Assembly: GCA_025916135.1 (NCBI GenBank)
Contig: CP104793.1
Span: 1,302,001-1,366,000 of the forward strand
Direction: 5' to 3'
Length of the DNA: 64,000 bases
Source of the DNA: Rhodobacteraceae bacterium D3-12
GTDB lineage: Bacteria > Pseudomonadota > Alphaproteobacteria > Rhodobacterales > Rhodobacteraceae
In this document: piece by piece, positions 26,686 through 36,343 of the stretch
How the letters are laid out: each line of letters starts with the position of its first letter
How positions within the stretch are numbered: position 1 is the first letter of the stretch
Made by a program: the position numbers and the translations under genes
The notes under the pieces: model-generated
What the model was told of the DNA's origin: nothing
What the model saw: only the letters and a program-made list of their open reading frames with translations
The model's database searches: none

Positions 26686-29513
26686 TCAGAATTCCTCCCC
26701 ATAGGCGATGTCTTTGGGTCCGGTGCCGACGGGCGACTTAGAAGCCATATGCGCCGGTTCGGAGGGGCCGCCGGGGGGCGCTTTTTCAAGCCGCACGCGC
26801 AGGTCGAACCACGCCGCCTGTCCCGTGACGGGATCGGAGTTGGACCAGCGCAGCCCATCGCCCTTGGGCGGGAGCAGTTCGTTGATGAGGTGGTTGAGGA
26901 GGAAGCCGGTGGTGGCTTCCTGCGCGTCTTCGGACAGCGCCCAAGCGCCGCGTTTCTTGCCGATGGCGTTCAGGTCCAGACGGTGTTGTCATTGAGCGCG
27001 TCCATCCGCGCGACCCGGCATTTGATGCGGCCATGCGGCGAGGTGAGATAGGCCCAGTCGTCATCTTCGGCAAAGCCGTGCGCCTCCCACTCCTTGCCCG
27101 GAATAAAGAGTTTGTTGACGCCGGTGATCTGGCGCAGCCATGCGTTTTGCGACCCCCATGAGTGATACATGTGCATCGGGCGCTGGGTGAGCGCGTGCAG
27201 CGGGTAGTCGGCGGGATCGGTGGCCGCGTCCTCGAGCGGTTGATACCAGTCGGGCAGGGGCGTCATGGTTTTGCTGATCTGGTCGCGCAGGTGATCGGGG
27301 GGCTGAATATCGCCATGCCCTTCGGCGGCGCGTTGCAGTTTGCGCATCGGTTCAAGGTAGAGGTTGAAGACATAGGGCGCGGGGGCGTCGAACAGGCCGA
27401 TCTCGACCGCCCAGTCCTGATAATGCTGGTTCCACGGCTTCATGAATTGGGCGTTTTCGGGGATGTGGTTGATCCAGAAGCCGCCGTTTTCGATGTATTT
27501 CTCGATCTGATTTGGATTGGGCTCACCGCGCCCGTTCTTATCGCCATCAGGTCCGCGAAATCCGGCGAGGGGGCCGACGCCGGGGCGGCGTTCGTGGCTG
27601 ACCATATAGTCGGCGTAATCGGCGTATTTCTGGCTTCCGTCCTCGTTAACGAAACCGGGCAGGCCGAGGCGCGCGCCGAGATCGCAGAGCGCGGATTGGA
27701 AGCCTTTTACGTCGCGGTCAGGCTCGACCACGGGCCAGCGGATGCTGTCGGCGGCGGCTTCGGCCTCGCAAATGGGGCGATCCAGAAGCGAGATACAGTC
27801 GTGACGTTCCAAGTAGGTGGTGTCGGGCAGGATCAGGTCGGCATAGGCGACGGTTTCCGAGGAGTAGGCATCGGAATAGATGAAATGCGGGATGACATAG
27901 TCGCCGTTTTCATCGGTGTCGGTGAGCATCTCGATCACGCGGGAGGTGTTCATCGAGGAGTTCCACGCCATGTTCGCCATATACATGAACAGCGTGTCGA
28001 TCTTGTAGGGATCGCCCGCGTGGGCGTTGGAAATCACCATATGCATGAGGCCGTGCGCGGAGAAGGGGTTCTCCCATGTGAAGGCCTTGTCGATGCGTTT
28101 GGCGCTGCCGTCGTCGTTGATCAGCAGGTGTTCGGGGCCAAGCGGATAGCCGAGGTGTGGCCCGTCGAGCGGCTTGCCGGGGTGCGCACCGGCGTGGGGT
28201 TTGGGGTGGCTTTCGGGCGGCTTGGGGTAGGGCGGTTTGAAGCGGAAGCCGCCGGGGACCTCGACGCTGCCCAGCAGGATTTGCAGGATGTGCAGGGCGC
28301 GGCAGGTTTGAAAGCCGTTGGAATGGGCCGAGATGCCGCGCATGGCGTGGAAGGAGACCGGGCGGCCCGTCATGGTCTGGTGCTTTTCGCCTTTCCAGTC
28401 GGTCCATGGGATGTCGAGGGTGATTTCCTCGTCAAAGGCGACGCGGGCGAGCTCGGCAGCGGTGGCGCGGATTTTTTCGGGCGTGAGGCCGCAGGTTTCG
28501 GCGATCGCTTCGGGGGCATATTGCGGGTCGAGGTATTTCTCGGCCAGCAGTTGGAAGGCGGGTTTCCACGTGGCCCCGGCGCGGCGGAGGTGGCCTGCGA
28601 GGTCGGGGGTGATGCCGGGGGTGTCAAAGGCGACGGGTTTGCCGGTGGCGCGGTCGAGCACTTGGGCCTTGCCATCATCGTCGCGCATAAACAGGCCGAA
28701 ATCGGGGCTGGTGTCATCGGTGTTCACAAGGAACCCGGCGTTGGTGTAGCGGGTGAGATAGGCGAGGTCGACTTTGCCGGCCTTGAGCAACTCGTGGATC
28801 ATCGACAGGATAAAGAGCCCGTCGGTGCCCGGTGTGATGCCGATCCAGTCATCGGCGACGGCGTTATAGCCCGAGCGGATGGGATTGACGCCGATGATCT
28901 TGCCGCCATTGGCCTTGAGCTTGCCAATGCCGATCTTGATCGGGTTGCTGTCGTGATCCTCGGCCACGCCGAAGATCATGAAGAGGCGGGTGCGCTCCCA
29001 ATCGGGTTGGCCGAACTCCCAAAAGGCGCCGCCCATGGTATAGATCCCGGCGGCGGCCATGTTGACGGAGCAAAAGCCGCCGTGGGCGGCGTAATTGGGG
29101 GTGCCGAAGGCCTGCGCCCAGAGCGACGTGAAGCTTTGCGATTGATCGCGGCCAGTGAAAAAGGCGAGCTTTTCCGGCGCGGTTTCGCGCAGCGGTTTGA
29201 GCCAGCCTTCGGCGATGGAATAGGCCTCGTCCCAGCTTATTTCCTCAAACTCGCCCGAGCCGCGTGGGCCGGTGCGTTTGAGCGGCGCGCGCAGGCGGGA
29301 GGGGGCGTAGTGCTGCATGATGCCCGCAGAGCCCTTGGCGCAGAGCACGCCCTTGTTGACCGGGTGGTCGCGGTTGCCTTCGATGTATTTCACGCGCCCG
29401 TCTTGGAGGTGGACGTTGATGCCGCAGCGACAGGCGCACATGTAGCAGGTGGTTTTGCGGATCTCGTCCGACACCTTGGGAGAGGGGCGGGAGCCGAGTT
29501 TGGTGTCTGTCAT
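26686..29513 (-). CDS. soeA: Molybdopterin oxidoreductase large subunit (probable SoeA; one frameshift)
   Basis: The bis-MGD subunit of a DMSO-reductase-family enzyme. The N-terminal Fe-S motif is Cys23, Cys26, Cys30 and Cys58 (TTCYMCACRCG...GVLCAKG). There is no Tat signal, so it acts in the cytoplasm, as known for the SoeABC sulfite dehydrogenase; periplasmic DmsA or PhsA types would have one. A missing base near 26972 ends the frame early after NTVWT; restoring it continues WNAIGKKRGAWAL to TGA 26686, giving 942 residues, with the usual C-terminal MGD domain. It likely oxidises sulfite to sulfate, feeding electrons to quinone. Confidence 0.78.
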
Positions 29514-30610
29514 GAAACCGTCCCTGTTATACGGATGTCAGGGATGGTCCTGACGTATCTTGGTTTTTTTATATGTTAGGCTTTGCCATCGTGGATTGGC
29601 AAACAGTTAGAGGGGGAGGGCGGCGTGTGGCTATCCCCGATGTGTTCTGGACCTATGATGCTTGGCTCTCTGGACTTATTGGCGGGGCGGGGCGCGATGG
29701 TTGGTAAAATTTGAAGATGATTCGTGGCGATTTGCTAAATATTGCCACAATTGGCCGGTGCGACAGCGTGTCAGCGGCGGAATTTCAGGCGGCGAGCGGT
29801 GCTGAGTGCGAAGTTTTTTCGCCCGCTCACTCGCTTTCTGCGTGTTGACGCGCGGGGCGCTTGCAGGGGGTGATCTGTGCTTTGCGGAGAATCGCCGCTG
29901 GCCCGGTGGGGGGTGTCATGGCGGCGGGCAGGTGTGGTTGCCTGTTGCGGGCGGTGGCGCGCGCGGGCGTGGCGGCGATGGTTGGGCGAATATTGGATTT
30001 TGGCACGTTTAGCGTGTGTTTCGCGAACAATTGTTTCGCATTCCGGGGGCACTTGTCCGAAGTGGCGTGAATTGTTTCGGCTGTCATAACAAACGCAGCG
30101 CACAATCGGGTTTGGCGCAGGTTTGCGCAGGGGCGGCGAGGCGCGGTTTTTCGGGCGATGCCGTTGATAACAGGCCGAGTTTTAGGCCGGGCGCAGCGCG
30201 GGATTTGGGGTGGAAAAGGGCGTTGTCGAGGGGGGAATACACAGCGGGTGACGTAGCGGAAGGGGGCGGTTTTCAAGAAAACTCCCCTAAACCATAGGTT
30301 GTATTTGCAAAGTCTTCGTTTGACGCGACCCATGTGTGCGCCCTATTTTTGCCATAAGTTTTTCACCGCGAGGCTGGAAACCCGTATCGTCTTTGGGGCT
30401 GTTAGACGATTGGGGGCCGAGGGGCGGAATAGCTGTGTGATGTGAGTATTGTCTTGGGGACACGTACCGGGACGGAAGAACAGACAAGGCCCTCTAACTG
30501 CCACTACGGGTCATTTTGCGGAAGGTTCGACACGGCGCGTGTTTTTGCGCGGGGTCATTCCTCTGGCTGTTTTACCGGATCGGACGTGTTCCACCACTTG
30601 GGGAAGTGTT
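29514..30610. other. Long intergenic region between soeA and the EPS sugar transferase
   Basis: About 1.1 kb without a supported gene. Open frames here lack ribosome sites and protein-like sequence. It contains a palindrome next to soeA (29537-29554) and an inverted repeat GTTTTC-AA-GAAAAC (30269-30282). The length and divergent flanking genes suggest a complex promoter region for the EPS locus, or a decayed gene. Confidence 0.5.
29537..29554. promoter_or_regulatory. Palindrome just upstream of soeA, candidate operator
   Basis: GTCAGG-GATGGT-CCTGAC, a 6+6+6 dyad beginning 24 bases before the soeA start codon. Its position would let a bound regulator block transcription. The regulator is unknown. 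Confidence 0.4.
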
Positions 30611-31300
30611 GTGAACGAACGTGCCGGAACCAGATTTGATGCCGACAGGCTGCAAAGCCTGATTGACGCAGAGCGACCACGTCGAATTGGCGCTGTGGCG
30701 TATCGGCGTGTGGTCAAGCGCGTTCTGGATGTGGCGATTGTGCTGCTTGTGGCGGTTCCGACGCTGGCGCTTTTGGTTCCGCTGATGGCGATTATCGCGC
30801 TTGACGGGCGGTCACCGATTTATGTGCAGAATCGGCTGGGCAAGGATGGCCGGGTGTTTCGCATGTTCAAGCTGCGCTCGATGGTGGCGGGGGCGGATGA
30901 AATTCTTGATGCCTATCTGAGCCGCAACCCGGAGGCGCGTGCCGAGTGGGACCGGACCCAGAAGTTGAAATCCGATCCGCGCATCACGGTGTTTGGCGCG
31001 TTTATCCGCAAATCATCGCTGGATGAATTGCCGCAGCTGTTGAATGTGCTGCTTGGCAGCATGTCGATTGTTGGGCCGCGTCCGATGATGGTGGAACAGA
31101 AAGACATGTATCCCGGCGCGGCCTATTACGACATGCGCCCCGGCATCACCGGGTTCTGGCAGGTGAGCGAGCGCAACGAGACCAGCTTTGCCGAGCGGGC
31201 CTATTATGACACGGCCTATTTCCGGCAGATGTCGCTTTGGACCGATATGCGGGTGGTGTTGCAGACCGTGAAAGTGGTTGTGCGCGGCACCGGTTATTAA
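30611..31300 (+). CDS. Undecaprenyl-phosphate sugar-1-phosphate transferase (EPS initiating enzyme)
   Basis: 229 residues from GTG 30611 (GGGGAAG upstream); the open frame reaches back to a TTG at 30449, but that extension is not family-like. One N-terminal membrane segment (VLDVAIVLLVAVPTLALLVPL) is followed by the bacterial sugar transferase core: PIYVQNRLGKDGRVFRMFKL, KSSLDELPQLLNVL, MSIVGPRP and MRPGITGFWQVSERNE. This ExoY-like enzyme loads the first sugar on undecaprenyl phosphate at the inner membrane, starting EPS repeat-unit assembly. It begins the EPS locus. Confidence 0.92.
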   Translation: MNERAGTRFDADRLQSLIDAERPRRIGAVAYRRVVKRVLDVAIVLLVAVPTLALLVPLMAIIALDGRSPIYVQNRLGKDGRVFRMFKLRSMVAGADEILDAYLSRNPEARAEWDRTQKLKSDPRITVFGAFIRKSSLDELPQLLNVLLGSMSIVGPRPMMVEQKDMYPGAAYYDMRPGITGFWQVSERNETSFAERAYYDTAYFRQMSLWTDMRVVLQTVKVVVRGTGY

Positions 31301-31319
31301 GACTGCTTATTAAGACCGG

Positions 31320-32492
31320 TTATGAAGACCGCCCGATCAGAGCGCGTTTTTCCTGAATGAGAGTGATTGCGGCGTCGGCCCATGCGTCCCAGTTGAGATC
31401 GCTTTCGTAAGCTGCACGGGCGCTTTGGCGCAATGCGATATAGGCATCGGGGCGGGCAAAGTATTCCATGATCTTATCAGCGAAATCATCCGGTTGTGAC
31501 CCGGCGGGCAGGGGGTGTCCGGTGATGCCGTCACGCACGGGAATGCCGCCGAGATCGAGGCAAAGCGAGGGCAGGCCATAGGCCGCCGCCTCGCAAAAGG
31601 CAAAACCGTAGCTTTCGATACTGGGCTGGAGCAGGAAATGCGCGTGGCGTAAGGCGTTGGTGAATTGCGCGGCCTCGGTCGGGTTGGTTTTGTCGAGCGG
31701 GCCAAGGGCGGTGACATATTCGTTGCGGTGAAAGTCGGGCGGGGTGGTTCCGATCACGGTGAGGCGGGCATCAACGCCGCGCGCGCGCAGCGCTTGTAGG
31801 GTGTCAAAAGCCAGCGGGCCGCCTTTGGCGAACCAGTCGCGCCCGAGAAGCACGAGGTTGAGCGGGGTATCGCGGGTTGGCGGCTCTGGCGGGGCGGTGG
31901 TGGGGCCGGGATCGTCGATATTCGCGCCCCACGGCAGGGTGTGGGCGGTGTTTGGGGGCAGGTTATAGAGCGCCTCGGCCTCGGATCTGAGCCAGTGAGA
32001 TGGGCAGAGCATCAGGTCAAGCGCGCCGTAAATGCGCCGTTCGGCGCGCAACGTGAGCGGGTCGATCAATCTGCGTCCGACCCATGATGCGCTATAGCTT
32101 TGCCCGATAACCGAGCGTTTGTAGACGGTTGGCGTGGCGTCGGAGGTAAAGGCCAGCAGGCCGCCTTTGGGCCGCGTGATGCCTGCGAGCGATTGGAAGG
32201 AATACGCGCAGAACACCACATCAAAGCCGCCTGTGCGCAGGGCACGATTGAGCGGTCTGGCGATCAGTCGCGCGAGCAGCAAGTGCGCCCGCCATCTAAG
32301 CCGCAGTTGCGGGCCATCGGGCAGCGCATAGATGGCGTGGCGCAAAGGTTCGGCCATGCCCCAGGTTTGCGGCAGCACGGTCACATCGGCGCGGGCGGAC
32401 AGGGCCTTGAAAATACGCGCGTTGCCGCCGGAATAGGGCGCGGCGTGCTCGGGCGATATATCGCAGAGGTAGGCGATTTTCAGGCGGGTCAT
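31320..32492 (-). CDS. Glycosyltransferase family 4 protein
   Basis: 390 residues from ATG 32492; an in-frame upstream start at 32621 was rejected because the family-like sequence begins MTRLKIAYLCDISPEHAAPYS. The N-terminal Rossmann domain holds GGNARIFKALSARADV. The C-terminal domain has LVLLGRDWFAKGGPLAFD and the nucleotide-sugar binding region PSIESYGFAFCEAAAYGLP with the E-x7-E-type Glu pair. It adds a sugar to the EPS repeat unit on the cytoplasmic side. It is convergent with the sugar transferase and divergent from the polymerase. Confidence 0.9.
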   Translation of the reverse strand: MTRLKIAYLCDISPEHAAPYSGGNARIFKALSARADVTVLPQTWGMAEPLRHAIYALPDGPQLRLRWRAHLLLARLIARPLNRALRTGGFDVVFCAYSFQSLAGITRPKGGLLAFTSDATPTVYKRSVIGQSYSASWVGRRLIDPLTLRAERRIYGALDLMLCPSHWLRSEAEALYNLPPNTAHTLPWGANIDDPGPTTAPPEPPTRDTPLNLVLLGRDWFAKGGPLAFDTLQALRARGVDARLTVIGTTPPDFHRNEYVTALGPLDKTNPTEAAQFTNALRHAHFLLQPSIESYGFAFCEAAAYGLPSLCLDLGGIPVRDGITGHPLPAGSQPDDFADKIMEYFARPDAYIALRQSARAAYESDLNWDAWADAAITLIQEKRALIGRSS

Positions 32493-32730
32493 TGGCGGGC
32501 CTTTGTGCGGCGGGTTTTGCGGCGGGTTAATGTGGTTGGGCGGTGAGCGCATCGTGGAGATAGCATAGGTGGGCGAGCAAACCGCGACCAGTGGCCCGAA
32601 ATCAGAAGGATTGTAGACCATTCTGTGACAAAACCGAAAGGCAGGTGAGGACAGGCCGCGATGGGCCTGCTAAACAGGGGCAAGCCGCTGACGCTTCAGC
32701 CACAAAAGAGCAGAACAGACCCGACGACAG

Positions 32731-34116
32731 ATGCCCAATTCGCTTGCATATCTCGCGCTGACGCTATGGCCGCTGGTGTCGATTGCGCTGTTTCGCCGGT
32801 TTGACACCGGGCGGGCGGTGATATGGTCGTTGCTGTTGGCTTATCTGTTCCTGCCGCCGCCGCCGGCGGTGTTTGATTTTCCGCTGATGCCGCCGTTGTC
32901 AAAGCAAACATTGCCGCCGGTGGTTGCGTTTTTGGTGGCTTGGGCGATGCGCGGGCGTGAATTGCGCCTGTTTCCGCAGTCGCGCGTGGCGCGGGTGTTG
33001 ATGGTTGTGTTCGTGGGCAGCCCGCTGGCCACGGTTTTGACCAACGGCGAGCCGGTGTTTTTCGGGGTCGTGGGCCTGCCGGCGTTGCGGATGGTCGAGG
33101 CCTTTGCGTTGATGGTGCAGAACGGCATGTTGCTGTTGCCCTTCATCCTTGGCTTCAACTTTCTTGATAAAACGCAGGATCAGCGCGATTTGCTGTTTGC
33201 GCTGGTGGCGGCGGGGTTGGTGTATTCCGTTCTGATGCTGATCGAGGTGCGGTTGAGCCCGCAGATCAACGTCTGGGTTTACGGCTATTTCCAGCATTCC
33301 TTTGCACAGATGGTGCGGTTTGGTGGGTTCCGGCCCATCGTGTTTTTGTATCACGGGCTGTGGGTGGCGTTTTTCGCGCTGACTGTTGTGGTGGCGGCGG
33401 CGGCCTTGTTTCGCGGCAGCGAGGGGCGGGCGCGCACGCATTACTTTATGATCACCGGCTATATGTGGGCGGTTCTGGTGCTGTGTAAATCGGTGGCGTC
33501 GCTGGCGTATTCGTTGATTTTGCTGCCGCTCGTTTTGTTTATGGGCACGGTTTTACAGCTTAGGGTGGCGGTGTTGGTGGCGATGGTGGCGGTTGCCTAT
33601 CCGGCGATGCGCGGGCTTGATCTTGTGCCGACCGATTGGCTGGTCGAGCAGGCGGCGTCGATTGATCGCGACCGTGCGGCCTCGCTCGATTTTCGGTTTG
33701 ATAACGAGCAGGTTCTGATGGAGCGCGCCCGGATAAAGCCGGTGTTTGGCTGGGGCAGTTGGGGGCGCAATCATATCCTTGATCCGGTGTCGGGGCGGAT
33801 TTTGACCGTGACGGACGGGCGTTGGATCATCACGATCGGGGTGTTTGGCTGGGTCGGCTTTATTGCCGAGTTCGGCTTGCTGACCTGGCCATTGTTGCTT
33901 TTGGCGGGGCGCAGTCGCGGGCTTGGGGGGAACACCGAGGTGTCGCCGTGGTTGGGGCCGGTGGCGCTTATACTGGCGTTCAACCTGTTTGATTTGCTGC
34001 CGAATGCGACGATCACGACGCTGACGTTTTTGCTATCAGGCATGATGTTGGGCCACGCAGAGCGGCGATTGCCGCGCCCTGCGCGTCAGCAGCAGAAGTT
34101 GCGGAGTGTGATGTGA
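32731..34116 (+). CDS. Polysaccharide polymerase, Wzy/O-antigen ligase-like membrane protein
   Basis: 461 residues with about 10-12 membrane segments and a large extracytoplasmic loop near residues 310-370 (ASIDRDRAASLDFRFDNEQVL and FGWGSWGRN). The loop resembles the O-antigen ligase/polymerase family, where such loops carry Arg and His residues for polymerising undecaprenyl-linked repeats in the periplasm. The stop overlaps the next start (GTGA in ATGTGA), so it is coupled to the GT4 gene at 34113. Confidence 0.8.
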   Translation: MPNSLAYLALTLWPLVSIALFRRFDTGRAVIWSLLLAYLFLPPPPAVFDFPLMPPLSKQTLPPVVAFLVAWAMRGRELRLFPQSRVARVLMVVFVGSPLATVLTNGEPVFFGVVGLPALRMVEAFALMVQNGMLLLPFILGFNFLDKTQDQRDLLFALVAAGLVYSVLMLIEVRLSPQINVWVYGYFQHSFAQMVRFGGFRPIVFLYHGLWVAFFALTVVVAAAALFRGSEGRARTHYFMITGYMWAVLVLCKSVASLAYSLILLPLVLFMGTVLQLRVAVLVAMVAVAYPAMRGLDLVPTDWLVEQAASIDRDRAASLDFRFDNEQVLMERARIKPVFGWGSWGRNHILDPVSGRILTVTDGRWIITIGVFGWVGFIAEFGLLTWPLLLLAGRSRGLGGNTEVSPWLGPVALILAFNLFDLLPNATITTLTFLLSGMMLGHAERRLPRPARQQQKLRSVM

Positions 34117-35426
34117 GCAGGCGGGTGCGGGTTCTTGTGATTGCCGAGGCGGCCAACCCTGAGTGGGTGTCGGTGCCGCTGATCGGCTGGTCTCTGGCGA
34201 CGGCGCTGCGCGAGGTGGCGGATGTGCATATCGTCACCCATGTGCGCAACCGAGAAGCATTTGAGCGGGCGGGCGAGGTTGAGGGGCGCGATTTCACCGC
34301 CATCGACAGCGAGGCGCTGGCCCGACCGTTGTGGAAGCTGGGCGAGGCGCTGCGCATGGGGCAAGGCAAGGGGTGGACCGCGCTTCAGGCGGTCTCGGCG
34401 CTGAGCTATCCTTATTTCGAGCGGCTGGTCTGGAAGCGCTTTGGCGGTGAGATTGCGCGGGGGGAATTCGACATTGTGCATCGGGTAACGCCTTTGTCGC
34501 CGACCATCGCCTCGCCGCTGGCGGGGCGCTGTGCGAAAGCCGGGGTGCCGTTCATCCTTGGGCCGCTGAACGGTGGGGTGCCTTGGCCGAAAGGGTTTGA
34601 GGCCGAGCGGCGGCGCGAGCGCGAGTTCCTGTCTTATGTGCGCGGGGCCTACAAGGCGCTGCCCGGTCGCAAGGCCACCCTGCGCCATGCGGCGGCGGTG
34701 ATTGTCGGCTCGCGCCACACCCAGAGCGAGATACCCGCCAAGTGGCAGGACAAGACGGTATACATCCCGGAAAACGCAATTGATCCAGCGCGGTTTTCGA
34801 CGCGGGCGGCGCCCACGGAGCCGGTGTTGCGGGCCGGGTTTGTCGGGCGGATGGTGCCCTATAAGGGGCCGGATATGTTGATCGAGGCGGCGCTGCCGCT
34901 GCTGAAATCCGGCGCGCTTGTGCTTGATATGATCGGCGATGGGCCGATGCTGGACGCGCTTAAGGCGCAGGTGGCGGCGGAAGGGATGGGCGCGCAGGTG
35001 CGCTTTCACGGCTGGCTGGCGCATGAGGCGGTGCAAGAGGTCTTGGCGCGCTGTCATGTGCTGAGCTTCCCGTCGGTGCGCGAATTCGGCGGCGGCGTGG
35101 TGCTTGAGGCGATGGCGCTGGGCGTGGTACCGATGGTGGTGGATTACGCCGGTCCGGGTGAATTGGTCGATGCCGAGGTGGGCCTGAAGGTGCCGCTTGG
35201 CCCGCGCGAGGAGATCATCGCCGGGTTTCGTGCGGCCCTGACGGAATGTGCCGCAGACCCGGCCTCGCTGAAGGCGCAAAGCCAAGCAAGCCGGCAGCGT
35301 GTCACAGAGTATTTCACTTGGTCGCGCAAAGCCGCGCAGATCGCGGAAATTTATGACTGGGTGCAGGGGCGTGGCGCAAAACCGGCACGGTTCGAGCGGG
35401 AGCGCCCGGCTGACCACCCCCTTTGA
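34113..35426 (+). CDS. Glycosyltransferase family 4 protein
   Basis: 437 residues from GTG 34113, overlapping the polymerase stop. GT4 features are VGFVGRMVPYKGPDMLIEAA near residue 240, DMIGDGPMLDALKAQ, VRFHGWLAHEAVQEVL and SVREFGGGVVLEAMALG near 325, with the two conserved Glu. It transfers a sugar to the growing EPS unit. The TGA stop falls inside the hairpin of a 270-bp repeat (35417-35687), so the repeat supplies both the C-terminus and the terminator. Confidence 0.9.
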   Translation: MSRRVRVLVIAEAANPEWVSVPLIGWSLATALREVADVHIVTHVRNREAFERAGEVEGRDFTAIDSEALARPLWKLGEALRMGQGKGWTALQAVSALSYPYFERLVWKRFGGEIARGEFDIVHRVTPLSPTIASPLAGRCAKAGVPFILGPLNGGVPWPKGFEAERRREREFLSYVRGAYKALPGRKATLRHAAAVIVGSRHTQSEIPAKWQDKTVYIPENAIDPARFSTRAAPTEPVLRAGFVGRMVPYKGPDMLIEAALPLLKSGALVLDMIGDGPMLDALKAQVAAEGMGAQVRFHGWLAHEAVQEVLARCHVLSFPSVREFGGGVVLEAMALGVVPMVVDYAGPGELVDAEVGLKVPLGPREEIIAGFRAALTECAADPASLKAQSQASRQRVTEYFTWSRKAAQIAEIYDWVQGRGAKPARFERERPADHPL

Positions 35427-35463
35427 CGAAAGCCCACCCACCCACCCCTTTCGCCAAAGGGGG
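35417..35463 (+). terminator. Terminator-like hairpin at the end of the GT4 gene
   Basis: A 16-bp stem, CCCCCTTTGACGAAAG with CTTTCGCCAAAGGGGG (one mismatch), encloses a 15-nt loop of CCCA repeats. The GT4 stop codon lies within the left arm. Confidence 0.7.
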
Positions 35464-35687
35464 TGGGCTTGGACTTGCGGGCGGTGGTGGGTGTGGCGTC
35501 GTTGGAATTGAGTATTTGGGGCAAGATGAAAGGCTGACTTGGCTTTCTTTAATGGGAGAAATACCCAAATTCCGACCTATGTTAAGATCGCCAAGCCGGG
35601 TTAGGGCGCGTGGTCTTTCGCCTAGGTGATGGGGCCGAGCGAAGCGAGGCCCCCCTCTGGCGACGCGCGTAGCGCGGCGCAACACCT
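35417..35687. repeat. Dispersed ~270-bp intergenic repeat, copy 1
   Basis: This segment closely matches 39356-39620. Shared blocks include the stem-loop CCCCCTTTGACGAAAG...CTTTCGCCAAAGGGGG, GAGTATTTGG..CAAGATGAA, GCTGACTTGGCTTTCTTTAA, GATCGCCAAGCCGGGTTAGG, GGGGCCGAGCGAAGCGAGGC and CGCGTAGCGCGGCGCAACAC. The middle part after the stem is less conserved. It ends 18 bases from the acetyltransferase stop. Confidence 0.85.
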
Positions 35688-35704
35688 ATTTTCTTCGTGG
35701 CACG

Positions 35705-36199
35705 TCAGGGTGAGGAGATCACGCGCGCAGGAATTCCGGCCACCGTAGCACCAGCGGGCACATCGCGTGTGACCACTGCGTTTGCGCCGATTACAGCGTG
35801 ATCGCCAACGCCTAAGGGACCGATCAGTTTGGCGCCTGCGCCGATATCGACGTGACCGCCGAGCACGACCGGCCCGGCCAGCGTTACTTGGTGAAAGATC
35901 ATGCAGTTCACGCCGATTTTTGCATCCGGGTGAATGATAATTCCCGTCGGGTGCGTCAAACGCAAGCCGCCGCCGATGTCGCAATTCAGGTGAATTTCAC
36001 TCTGGCAGGCGAGCGACCAGAACCAGTGGACCAGCACCCAATAGCGCGTCTGAAAACGCGCGATCATGCCGCCACGCGCACGCGCCGCTTGGTAGCGGCG
36101 GATCGCGCGCAGCAGTTTGCGCCCCGGATCCCAGAAGCCTTGTATGGTTTCACGAGACCAGTCGGGCGTGTCCGCTGAGATGGTGTGATCGAGTGTCAT
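35705..36199 (-). CDS. Serine acetyltransferase-like / hexapeptide-repeat acetyltransferase
   Basis: 164 residues. The C-terminal 90 residues are a left-handed beta-helix of hexapeptide repeats (IGGGLRLTHPTGIIIHPDAKIG, GVGDHAVIGANAVVTRDVPAGATVAGIPAR). The FHQVTLAG loop with catalytic-type His resembles CysE-like proteins. CysE itself is longer at the N-terminus, and position inside an EPS locus favours acetylation of a sugar or repeat unit (inference). It is divergent from the secreted SGNH-type gene, and the pair is flanked by the 270-bp repeats. Confidence 0.82.
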   Translation of the reverse strand: MTLDHTISADTPDWSRETIQGFWDPGRKLLRAIRRYQAARARGGMIARFQTRYWVLVHWFWSLACQSEIHLNCDIGGGLRLTHPTGIIIHPDAKIGVNCMIFHQVTLAGPVVLGGHVDIGAGAKLIGPLGVGDHAVIGANAVVTRDVPAGATVAGIPARVISSP

Positions 36200-36343
36200 G
36201 AATGTGTTTGGTCAGTTGTTTAAGCAATGAAAGGTCAATCAATTCCGCGTGCTAGCGGCGGTTCGTTTGGCGATGAACCTTGCAAGAAAACGCCAAAGGC
36301 GCAACAGTCTCGGGCATGCGGGAAGAGCCGGAGAACGGAAATT

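Noticed and set aside
27162-29579. 805-codon open frame antisense to the molybdopterin subunit gene
   Set aside because: It is the complement of a GC3-biased gene, its sequence is low-complexity and Gly/Val/Ala/Asp-rich, and the minus-strand gene has unmistakable family motifs.
30449-30610. N-terminal extension of the sugar transferase from TTG 30449
   Set aside because: The extra 54 residues are not family-like and have no good ribosome site; GTG 30611 gives a normal N-terminus.
34086-35441. 451-codon minus-strand frame over the GT4 gene
   Set aside because: Arg/His/Pro-rich shadow of a clear glycosyltransferase; no family motifs or ribosome site.
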